Positions 13,075 through 23,340 of a DNA stretch of 64,000 nucleotides are shown here, one piece after another (positions within the stretch are counted from its first letter, which is position 1; each line of letters opens with the position of its first letter). The translations under genes were made by a program, and so were the position numbers. The notes below the pieces were generated by a model. The model saw only the letters and a program-made list of their open reading frames with translations, had not been told where the DNA came from and did not search any database. Source of the stretch: Beaufortia kweichowensis (lineage: Eukaryota > Chordata > Actinopteri > Cypriniformes > Gastromyzontidae); contig CM032808.1 of NCBI GenBank assembly GCA_019155185.1, positions 5,322,716-5,386,715 of the forward strand, written 5' to 3'.

Positions 13075-13245
13075 TTCACAGCCATCAAGCTCAGGGGTGA
13101 AACATCTCAACACTCCTTTCAGAGCACAGGAAATGCTATTTCATCACTTATCCATTAGCTCTTTGGCTTGGCTCTGTGGCTTCGCCTCCTTTGTGCTCTC
13201 AGTGGGTCTTTTAGAAAGAAAACAACAAAAAAGACACTTCTAACT
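13075..13245. promoter_or_regulatory. candidate conserved non-coding block
   Basis: Higher-complexity sequence with balanced base use in an AT-rich desert, with no recognised repeat. Conservation is only suspected; nothing in the sequence assigns a function. Confidence 0.2.
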
Positions 13246-14049
13246 ATCTGAGAAACTTTCTCTCCTAAAATTATATAACTTTACTTTTCAGTTAGGATTT
13301 TTAGGACCTTTCTATCCTACATCCTATAAAAAGTTACAAATAAATTCCCAATTTTTTTTACATATAATAGAAGAAGTATTGGCGAACTGTTCTTTAAGTG
13401 GCTGCTTGATCTAGAGACTTGGCTCAAGCTCCAGGTCTTTGCATTATAACCTGATTTGCTTAGTTTCTTTAGTAAATCTAGAGGTAAAATAATGTAGATT
13501 AATAAGTAGGTGCAATTCACTCTCCCTAAATAATCTCCCTAAATATGTTTAAGACAAATTTATCTCATTCAGAAGCAGTACTTTGTATGAATTATTATGA
13601 TGTAAATTGCATAAAAACATACAATTATTGTAAAGAGGCAAGACTGAAAGCCCATCCCTAACCCCACCCATAAACCTAATGTCACTGGGGCGAAAGAAGA
13701 TTTCATACAAAAATGTAGAGTAAGATCGTACGAATTAGTTTTGAATTATGTTGAGATTGTGTTGGTTTAAGAACAATCTGATAATCAATGACTGTTTTAA
13801 ATTAATTCAAAACCATTTACTACTAACAATGCCAGCAGATCACTGATCGAAGCTGTTTGCTCAGAGGTGATGTAAGGAGTGTAAGTATGTCCTAAAAAGT
13901 CTTCAGTGTTAACCTCTCCAAAGATTATTTTTACCTACCTTTACCTTAGTGACACAGAATGACCTAAAAATTTAATATAAATTTATTCTAGATAAAAATT
14001 CTACATTTAATATAAACCGAATGTAACAAATTTGCTCTCCCCCGAATGA

Positions 14050-14450
14050 ATGAAAAAGAGTTTCATTCATACTGAGAGGCTAAAAACATGCTTGGCCACC
14101 AAGGGAGAGAACACCTCACATACCTGAGCTTCAATGTATGTGGTCCATTAAACCAATGGACTTTCCAATAGACCAACTTTCTCTCTCCATCGCACACAGG
14201 CTCAAAATCTCTTTTCACACACACACACGCACACACAAACACGCACACACTGTGGATGAATAAAGCAGTGAACAGAAAGCATGATAAAGCAAAATTCTTT
14301 CCCACAGCAAGCAACCGTTGACCTGATATCTTTCCAAGCTTTTCATGCTTATCCCGCACAGATTATGAGGGAGTGAGACCTTATTTCCTACACTGCATTT
14401 CCACCACAAACCATTAAACTGCAAATAAAACAGGAGCTGGGTGTATTTGA
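14050..14450. promoter_or_regulatory. candidate conserved non-coding block
   Basis: About 400 bp of complex, moderately GC-rich sequence split by a short CA-rich run (14217-14250). Antisense open frames through it have no recognisable protein. It lies in the slc39a11 3' flank, where distal enhancers are plausible. Confidence 0.25.
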
Positions 14451-14923
14451 GCCAAACAGAGAAATTCATCATACCCTAGTTAAAAGCACAATTTTATCTC
14501 TTTCCTTAATACAGGGACACAGTCTTACATACTGTATTTCGTGTTTGCATGTGTGAGAGGTTTTCTTTTTGTGTCACACACATACATTTATGACTATAAA
14601 TACTAGAAGTACTATATGCAGACATCCGCATCTCATTTTAATAAACCAGTTGGCTATACCCAATACTGACATTTGGTGTACAGTCACAATCCTGTCTTTA
14701 ACTGACTAACATGTTCATACCAAAGATCTCCTAAAATGGAACTGTGATGCCATCATTTAAATGGTTTATTTCTCATCTCATTGCAATTTGTAATTATTTA
14801 ATTACTAAATAAGCTTCTACTAGTATTGCACTAATTTGTCATTATGTATCTATTTTTTTGTTGCATGCCAACGTTCTGTAGCTGTATACAAGTCAGGTAT
14901 TACTATTTTTAATCGTTCTAATG

Positions 14924-14972
14924 CAGGGTTTAAAATGAACTTTTTCATTCACCAACCAAACAATGTATATGT

Positions 14973-15043
<71 letters not shown>

Positions 15044-15429
15044 TATAGTTATTTTAAAAAATCTTTATTTTACATTATTTAATATATTCAGATAAGTTTA
15101 ATTTAACTTTTGTTTTTTAACAAATTTAAGATAAGACCGACAAGTAGCAATGCATGCTGCCCCTGCATCTCTTTCTTATCGTTCTCATTACTTACATTAC
15201 TTATATCTTTCACTATGATGTATGCTGTATTTATCATAATTCACAAATTAGTATTTTTGCTAATTTTGTGCAGGTTTACACAAACCTCCCAAGCTAAGTG
15301 AGTTTATAAGAAATTTATAAAACATGAGACACCCACCAAAATGACTAGTGTCTTGACAGTGTTACCCGTCAAAAATGGTTACATTTTACCCGCATTTGGC
15401 GGGTTGGCAGGCATTAATTTCAAACCCTG
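14924..15429. mobile_element. 506-bp non-autonomous hAT element
   Basis: The ends are CAGGGTTTAAAATGAAC and GCATTAATTTCAAACCCTG, inverted repeats of about 16 bp. The flanks TTCTAATG (14916-14923) and TTCTCATG (15430-15437) form an 8-bp target duplication with one mismatch, pointing to hAT. It contains a GATA microsatellite and no transposase. Confidence 0.75.
14974..15042 (+). repeat. GATA tetranucleotide microsatellite
   Basis: About 17 uninterrupted copies of TAGA/GATA, then ATATATAG. It sits inside the 506-bp hAT element. Confidence 0.97.
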
Positions 15430-15789
15430 TTCTCATGATTTAGGTGAGGTTTACTATTGTTGTAAGCACATTTGATCCGCACAACCTAGGCCACACACAC
15501 AGACACAAATGCTGTTATGATGCCAAAATCTTAGGTTGTGCAATGCAAGCGGATAATTCTGTCTAAAATGATGCAGCATGACGTAAAGGTCAGTTACAAA
15601 ATAAAACTTTCTACTTGAACACAATGTTTAATTTCTGCGGATTACCATTTAAAATTAGCCACAAATATGATAAGGATGTAAGGATGCTGATACAGCACAT
15701 TTATTCATGCATATTAAAAGAATGACACAGAAGCATAGGATGCAGTGGGTTTTGATTTGCTTTTTGAGGGGGGTGTGTTATCCCCCACA

Positions 15790-16130
15790 CTATTTCTAGT
15801 CCAAGTCCAAGACCAAAATAGAAAGAAAAAAGAGGATGCTCTTTTGCTTTGGGAATGGTAAAGGGACAAAGCACAGTCTTCTTTCCTCTGTCAACGGCTC
15901 ATTTACAGGAACAGAGAAAGATCCGTTATCGCTCAATAACTCTTTTGATTCAATCCAAAGCAAACATGGCTTTGTTAGGTCACCAGTTTCTCTGAGGATG
16001 AAATTTTTTAGCTCTGTAGGCACGTCCGCTTCGTGGACCTCCGCTTCCTATGTTTTCGAGCATTGGTGTCAGCTCCCTTTTAGATTCAGTGCCTCCCTAG
16101 AGTGCCCCTCAAAGTCACTTTGACAGATTA
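15790..16130. promoter_or_regulatory. candidate conserved non-coding enhancer-like block
   Basis: About 340 bp of complex sequence, free of recognised repeats, open on both strands without protein likeness. It contains several HMG-type ACAAAG/CTTTGT words (for example GGGACAAAGCAC and GGCTTTGTTAGG), as bound by SOX/TCF factors. Such words are short and common, so this is suggestive only. Confidence 0.3.
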
Positions 16131-16389
16131 TCTATGCCATGGAATAAACCTGGAAAGAATCAACGAAAGCTTCCATACATTTGCTTTTTTATTTGTATTT
16201 TGCAGGAACTGTTGAGTAACAAGTTGCATAATCTTTGCTGGCTTTCCAAAGATACGCACAGCTGGAAACGTCATGTAAGATCAGCCCCCCACCCGTCCCT
16301 AGAAAACAACCGGACCTGTGGACTGAAGCTCTTTTAAGTGCACTCTTGAACACAAACTTTACCTCCAGCTTCAGAGGCAGCATTTGGCG

Positions 16390-16650
16390 AAAATACAATA
16401 TCTTTATCCACACCCATCATCCTTTCCAATGTTTTTCACATTTTTCATCCACCAAGGGTGATTGTCTTACACGGTTTTAATTAACACGCATAAAGACATG
16501 AGAAAGACACAACATCAAAGCAATTAAAAACCATGCCCGTCTTAAATGCTACTTTTTAAAAAATCACCAGCAAGCTAGGTCTTTCAAGATGAGTCTGTAG
16601 AGAAGATTCACATTTATTTTGGTCTAATACTGTTCCTGTTAGTGGCTGCT
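16390..16650. promoter_or_regulatory. CNE-like block, copy A of a tandem duplication
   Basis: Copy A of a diverged pair. The core at 16422-16542 matches 18177-18297 at about 80% without gaps by my hand count, sharing CACATTTTTCATCCACCA, TGATTGTCTT, CACGGTTT, TTAACA, ACATCAAAGCAA and AAAACCATGC. Weaker similarity continues past the core: AAGCTAGGT, then TAGAGAA, ACATTTATTTT and GGTCT. The sequence is not simple repeat and has no coding likeness. Confidence 0.5.
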
Positions 16651-18129
16651 GTGAGGGGTCCTGGTGAGGTGAAGCATGGCTCTTTTTATGGGATGTGGAA
16701 TGCTGAGGGCTCCTGTCCCACTGTGGATTATTTCCTTTCCAGCCATTGACGACGGGTCGGAACGGCAGGCCATCAAGGAGAAACAGCAGGCAGAGGAGCT
16801 CAATTCTGGTTTAGTTATCACTCTATACTCCATTTGGGCCCACCTCAATATTCATTAGCAAAGTCTGCCCGCCAAGAAAATAGTTCTTTTTATTCAGTAC
16901 TGCAACAGCAAAGAGACACTGACTTAATGCAGTTAAAACAAACATATTCAAACATAGTTCATATAAAGCTGTCTAATTCTTTACTTTAAGCATATTCATA
17001 TTTAAATTACCACATAATTCTATTGTGACAATACATTTTTAAGTTTATGACAGGTTCAGGTGTTTTTAAAAGTTTTTGGCAACCATTGTTGCATTGCATT
17101 CTGGGAGACTACAGTATAGTCATACAGCACACCTCTCCGTCAGCTTTGGCTGTCTCAACATGTATCTAGCTTCTGTTGCCAGGCAGGTCTTCATCCAAAA
17201 CATAAACAAAGGAACATTATGTCTGTCAGCCTACACTGAAACATAAACAGCAATTTATCTCATCCACATGGGAAAATGAATATTCTTTTATACCTCAAAG
17301 TTCCCCTGCTTCCTTTCCTTTCTGACCTGCAACCAGCAGAAATAGGATTTGCTAGATAAAGAAACTTAAAACTGGTACCACATATGCACTGCAAACTTCC
17401 ATTGACTACTGCTAGTTCTCCTTAGTGCTATGAAAAAATGTGTTATTTAAAAATTCTAATTCTGAAATTATTTACTCACCTTTCTTGTACCAAAGTATAC
17501 AACTTTCTTTCTTTCATTTAAAAATAAATATTTCAAAGACTGTGCTGGCTGCTTACTAACTTGCAACTGCAATAAATAGGGTCTGGAGCCTTCATGCTTT
17601 AAAAGGGATGTAAAACAACAAAAAACTTAGAATAGTTTTTGTAGGAGACTAACTGCAATTAATGGTGGATGTCAAGATTTTAGGTAAACAACAACTTTAT
17701 TGTGTTTGCCACACAAAACTATAAGACTGCTTTAGCTATCATGTGTACTAAACAGTGATATAGATTATTTTATGAAGGATTCTGTTTTCTCATGATCTTT
17801 TTAAGCTTGAAAGTAACTGCAAGTGCAATGTGGAAAAATACTGTTTTTTATTCAGAATATCGTTTTTATTACATGAGAGAGTCATACAAGCAACATTGGG
17901 TTAAGTACTGTAAATGATGACGGTAAACTAATCTTTTAGCAAAGATCAGTTTAGGTAAGTTTGGGAAGGTTTCTGTTTGATTTCACCACGATGAAAATGC
18001 TAAAACGCTAATTTAATATGAAGGTAGGACATTTGCCAATGTTGTTTAACATCTGTTATTTTTGTTTTAAGCACTGAACCCTTTAAGGAGAGACCATCAC
18101 ATTTATTGGCGAAATTTCAGCATTTCTTT

Positions 18130-18425
18130 ATTCTTCATTGGCCCAGCAAGAGCACATTATGACCCCAACCCACCCTCCTTCCAATGTTTATCACATTTTT
18201 CATCCACCAGCGCTGATTGTCTTCCACGGTTTAAATTAACAAGCAGTAAGGCATGGGGACGGGCCAACATCAAAGCAAATGAAAACCATGCTGTCCTCGG
18301 GAAGCTAGGTTTGACATTTTGCGGATTGAGGAAACTTCAGAGTTGCCAATGAATTAGCAGCATTTGGTAGAGAATTTTTACATTTATTTTTGGTCTGGTG
18401 CAGTTTTTGTGCAGCAATGGGATAT
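18130..18425. promoter_or_regulatory. CNE-like block, copy B of a tandem duplication
   Basis: Copy B, about 1,755 bp downstream of copy A in the same orientation. Upstream of the core both copies also share TTGGCGAAA/TTTGGCGAAA and CTTTAT followed by a CCC-CC-TCCTT stretch. Both lie in the presumed regulatory flank of slc39a11. Confidence 0.5.
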
Positions 18426-18499
18426 GAGATGGAAGGGTGGAGTTTGCTGTAATGTGATGAGAGGCTGATGTTGTGGCAAGTGGGATGATTTGGGTCTTC

Positions 18500-20200
18500 T
18501 CCATTCATTGTCTTGTCTTGAGTTCACAAAAATCGAGCCTCAGACGGCATTCCCATGTTCACTGACCATTTGATAAAGATCGCACAGCAAACTGGAAATC
18601 ACTAAAATGTAAAATACTGTATACTGAAATAATCATTTTATATTCCACAAATTGGTAGGTGTGTGCCATTAAGCCTAGCTAAAGGTTTTAAATTTTGTTT
18701 GAGGTACTTAGTAGCAAGTAAATGAGGGGAACTGTGTATCTGTTTTGATTTTGGAGTATCTGTTTTGTTTTTGGAGTAATGTCAGCACTTATTACTTTTT
18801 GTGACACAGAGATTTTCTGATCACATATTCTGTAAACATTTGTTCTGGTGTTGTCTTTACAATTGTTTTTAGAGATTTTTGAGCCATTATTTTAATCAAG
18901 CCTGTCTATGATTTGAGTGTAATTTATTCTAGATAAATCTGCTCTCAATAAGATATAAAAAAAACAAATGTTGTTGTCAGACACTGTCTCTTCATTTTAG
19001 CCAGAATAAACTGCAACATGGACTAGACTTTCTGGTGGTGATTGGTCAAAGATCAGAACCATTTCTCAGCATTACTCTCAACTACAAAAATCCATTAATA
19101 TGTATTTCTACGTGTTTTAGCACAAGCTTGTGTATGTTGGTGTTTTCAGGTAAATTTCCTGCTAAGGAAATAGTAGTGGAATTTGCAGAAATGTAACAAG
19201 CACTAGAGAAGGAGGCCTTCAAGGTTTCAAACAGCTGTATCACACTGAAACAAATACACAAACATATACTAACTGGACTCGGTCAGCACTCATAACTTTA
19301 GTGTTTAATAGCATAGCAATTATAAATCAAAGCCTCTTCACACCAGGATGATTAAGTAAAACTTATCTTTTTCTTTGATTGAATGTAACAGCCATTGATT
19401 AAAAAGTTAAAATTAAAATGTTTATTACACATCTAACTAGCCTTGAAGTTAATTCTTATTTGCCTACTGTGAACATTTCTCCCATCTACATACCAGAAGT
19501 CCAGATGAGATGACCTTGAAAACTGTGACCATGGTCAATACTATGGTAACTTTGTAACACTACAAACTAAGCAATGTGCTAAATAGAGAACCACAAATAT
19601 GTCAGGGACACACATTTTTACAAATAAACCAAAGTGTAACAAAATTATCCAAGATTGGGTCTGGCTACTTGATAAACTTAAATACATGGATGAATTATTG
19701 CAAAATGTGTGCAATGGCTTGACAAGTAAACACAAAACATTTTACAAAACTGTTTTACTGTGAAATACTTTTAAAACTAAAAAGATTTTATGTAAATTGA
19801 ATGTACTTTGTTTTAAAGTTTATCTTGTTTTAAGGATGTTCAGATATTTCTACTGAAAAACAAAATAGGCTGCCACATTATACATTTTCTTTTGCTTCCT
19901 CTACTAAGCCGTTTATATATCAACGTATTTTATGTAAAATGTCATCTGATCAATGTTTTCAAGCATAAGGCCTCTAGGCATGAAAAAATCAATCATTTAA
20001 GCTTTCTACCATGGTCTCTTCCACAGGTCTTAATTATTCAGACTAATTGGTTAAAACTGTGATCTACTTAGTGTGGCACAAGAGAAAGCTTGACTGGAAT
20101 TTAAATCCAATCTAAAGAGAGACTGTTCACTGAACTACGTCACCAAAAAAAGCAACTAGAGAATTTTCAAAACTACATTTACCTATTTATAGTTTTTATA
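18500..20200. other. intergenic DNA, no gene seen
   Basis: AT-rich spacer with only short, unconvincing open frames. Confidence 0.45.
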
Positions 20201-20204
20201 TTGC

Positions 20205-20341
20205 ATTTATTCATTGAACAGACACTTTTATCAAACATAAAAATAAAAAAGCATTTAACATTTTGTCAATGAGCTAACAATAAATGCAGTTTACAAAGCT
20301 ATGATTACATATAGGACTTGCTATGCATGCTAGGGAAACAA
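20205..20341 (-). repeat. first unit of a diverged L2-tail-associated duplication
   Basis: Matches 20435-20573: both hold CATTTAACATTTTGTCAATG, AGCTAACAATAAATGCAGTTT, AAAGCTATGATTACAT and GGACTTGCTATG. This unit has a more decayed tail (ACACTTTTATCAAA) than the second. Confidence 0.7.
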
Positions 20342-20405
20342 AGTTTTTTTTTAATAGTCAGAGTTTGTGGGAAAACGGGTAAGATAAAGATATTAAATAT
20401 TATCT

Positions 20406-20622
20406 TTTTTCAATTACATTTACATTTTACATTTAGGCATTTAGCTGACGCTTTTATCCAAAGCGACATAAAAATAAGAAAGCATTTAACATTTTGTCAA
20501 TGAGCTAACAATAAATGCAGTTTTCAAAGCTATGATTACATCTAGGACTTGCTATGTATGCTAGGAAAACATAACAAGCTGACGCTTTTATCCAAAGCGA
20601 CTTACAAATATTAGGAGACAAA
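20406..20622 (-). repeat. L2-type tails and second duplication unit
   Basis: The minus strand carries two L2-type tails, 20412-20467 (near-identical to 29390-29444) and 20577-20622, with the second copy of the 20205-20341 unit between them. The arrangement suggests repeated insertion or a local duplication of one retroposon end. A stretch to about 20880 may be more of the same element body. Confidence 0.7.
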
Positions 20623-20882
20623 TTCTTTATGAAAGAATTAAAGGTTAGTCAGGTGAAAGCAGAACGTGTGTTTTCAGCATTTTTTTTAAGGTTATGATGA
20701 ACTCGGGTGGAGGTTGGCAGATCATTCCACCACAGAGGAACAAAATGGGCAAATGTCTTTGCGTGTGATTTGTTGCGTGGTTGTGTTGGAACAACCAGGC
20801 GTTGTTCATTTACTGAGTGAAGATGGAAGGAGGGGACATAGACCTGTAGAAGTGAGTTGAGGAGAAGACACTTTTATAAAAC

Positions 20883-21003
20883 ACGCCTTACATTGCATTC
20901 AATACATATTTCCCAGTATCTGAGTTCACTGCAAATTAAACTCATGACCTTTGTACTTCTACAAAGTTGTTGTTATACTCTACCAATTGAGCTACAGTAA
21001 CAC
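20883..21003 (-). repeat. tRNA-derived SINE (HAmo-like)
   Basis: On the minus strand it reads TGTAGCTCAATTGGTAGAG, a run to GGTCATGAGTTTAATTTGC (B-box-like), then TGAATGCAATGTAAG, the linker typical of cyprinid SINEs before the L2-type tail. Mutated boxes make a functional tRNA unlikely. Confidence 0.6.
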
Positions 21004-21789
21004 AAACCTTCCAAGAACTAATAACAGTGTTCAGAAATCAGTTTATTTTAGCATTCCAGACACTACCCATGCACTGTGGGAGACAGGGAATGTCAAGTCC
21101 GTTATGCATTCCTGAGGATACCTCTCATGACAGTTTTTTGTTTAAATTTAATAATGCTTGATGAAGAGAAAAGAACACATTTTGTTCATCATCCTGACAC
21201 GTGCACACAGACACATTTATTTCTGTGACGACACACCATAGACGCCTTGTGTTTTTTTACGCTAATTATTGTTACCATTAGACTAATTTGATTCCTAACC
21301 TAAACATTTTACAATTATAAAATGAATAAAATTAGTTAATATAATTTATTAAATAATAAATACTAATAATAATTACAACAACAATAACAATATTTAAAAA
21401 AAGATTATAATAAAAATTGAAGATCACCAAAAGTCACCAAAGAGAGATTTTGTCAGTATTAACTTCTGAGGACAAATTAATACTCACAAACCCACAAACA
21501 GGTAAACAATACTACAAGAAATATAATAAAAAATAATTCTAATAATAATAAGGGAATTTATGGGTTCACATGATTTTTTTGTAACTTTTTATGGAAGCAT
21601 TTAATGAGAAATTAGCACCACGATCCTCACCCAAGGTTATATGATAATCCAGTAGAGTAGATAGCGCAGACAGATCTCGAGAGGCAACAGGTAATGAAAT
21701 TATCTGCATTGTTCCATTCGATACAAAATTTCTTTTTCAAGGAAACACAAGATTTACCTCTATATGAGTACAAAGAGTCCAGTGCTTAT

Positions 21790-21980
21790 ACTTGAAAGAG
21801 TAGTTTACCAAAACATGAATATTCTCTTATAATTTACTCACCCTCAAGCCACATGAGCTTCTCTCTTAGATTCAAAATAGCAAAGCTCCAAAAAGCACAT
21901 CCATCCATCATTAAAGTAATCCACATGACTCCAGAGTGTTTATACATTTCTTTACCAGGGTCTGCTGGCCTCATTGACAA
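21790..21980 (+). repeat. fragment of a common cyprinid repeat
   Basis: GAGTAGTTTACCAAAACATGAA, then TTTACTCACCCTCAAG, follows the pattern of an abundant cyprinid repeat end (AGTTCACCCAAAAATGAAAA...TTTACTCACCCTCA). The rest is diverged; the other end was not found. Confidence 0.45.
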
Positions 21981-22599
21981 AACATTAATGATGTCACACC
22001 AAACCTAGCACAAAATGGCTAATGTCTCATTTTAAAAACCTATTAAGCGTTATTCTACACAATGTGTGACACACAGTAACCCGTACAAACAGTTAAAAAA
22101 ATAGCTGCCATGACAGATTCCTGATTTCCATTGCATTGTTATCTACAGTTGAAGAAGTTTAAAAATATCACTTGAAGTTATGTTGGAATATTCTCTCATA
22201 TTTTTTACACATAAACAATATTTATAATGATGTAGTATATATTACTCAAATAAAAGTGATAGTTTATAATCATATTAAATGTTGTATGGCACTTGCATGG
22301 ACCGCTCTCCTCTCATCAGGGGGGCAGGTATGCAAAATAGCAGGTGTTAATAAAGAACTGCCATTAAACATTTACTGCGAAATTTGCAAATGAAATTCTG
22401 TACGCATTAAGATACAGAGTACTTAGTGTGACAGTAAAATTAAGCATTTCATTTTTCCTTAATGGTACCAGCACTAACCTGCTGTCATGCAAGAGCCACA
22501 AGAGCCACACCCTTCGCCTTTCTTCTGCTTGTTTAGGCTGCATTTGTTTACATGTACTGCACATTGTACTGTTGCAAAATTTAATTAATTTTGACAAAC

Positions 22600-23340
22600 T
22601 TTACATAATTATAAAGGTGGATTAGCCAACAACTGTTTAAAGATCAAACTGTTTAGTATGCAAGACTCGAAATGAGAAATCAAAATGGGAATGAACACAA
22701 CTTGCTTAGGACCAGGTTTTCGCAATAAACATTTAGGCTCTCCAGACTGAATTAATTTGCGGTTTGCCGGCGAAAGTGGTCTAAAGGCTGCCATCACCAC
22801 AAAAGGTTTAAATTTGTTTAAGATTCTCTCTGCAAGTTCTAAAGGGGGTTCACCACCATGAAGGACACAGAACTCCCTTGTATAATTTACTTTGGAGAGA
22901 TTATATGAGCAGTGATTTCATTGTTCCATCACACACTTTTGACTCTGTATGTTTTTGGGAAGATCTATAGCAATATGGTTAGCGCTTTGCCTCATAAATG
23001 AATTCCAGAGAAAATTATTAGATGACAGAGAATTAACAACAATGTTGATATTTCTGGCTTGAGGATCAGTAGAGAAACACATAAAGCGAAATGCCCTAAT
23101 TAGCGGGTGTTTAGCTGGGGGTGGAGTTTTGAAAGGGGGCTCGGTCCCTGGAGGGGTAGTTGTCATGGGTACTAGCGTGTCACTGAGGGCCCTTTCCCTT
23201 TCACGCTTTCATACTCTGCTCTGTTCTCCCTCTCCATCACCACAACAATTACACACAAAAACACAAAACTTTCTCTCTTCAAGGCCAAACTCTCTATTTC
23301 AGTCCCTCGAGGATAGGCAGAACTAGGCAGAAAGTGTTTT
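22600..23340. promoter_or_regulatory. candidate conserved non-coding block (large)
   Basis: About 740 bp of complex sequence with no recognised repeat. It includes an AACAACAATGTTG stretch (SOX-type ACAATG word, 23036-23048) and CCTAATTAGCG (homeodomain-type TAATTA), about 50 bp apart. GC content rises clearly at 23100-23320. Small open frames on both strands have no protein likeness. This is the strongest enhancer-like candidate by appearance in the 3' flank; conservation was not tested. Confidence 0.3.

Noticed and set aside
14974..15042. Regular short repeats as a CRISPR-like array
   Set aside because: It is a pure GATA microsatellite with no spacers. The 52-bp repeats at 27986-28165 also lack unique spacers.
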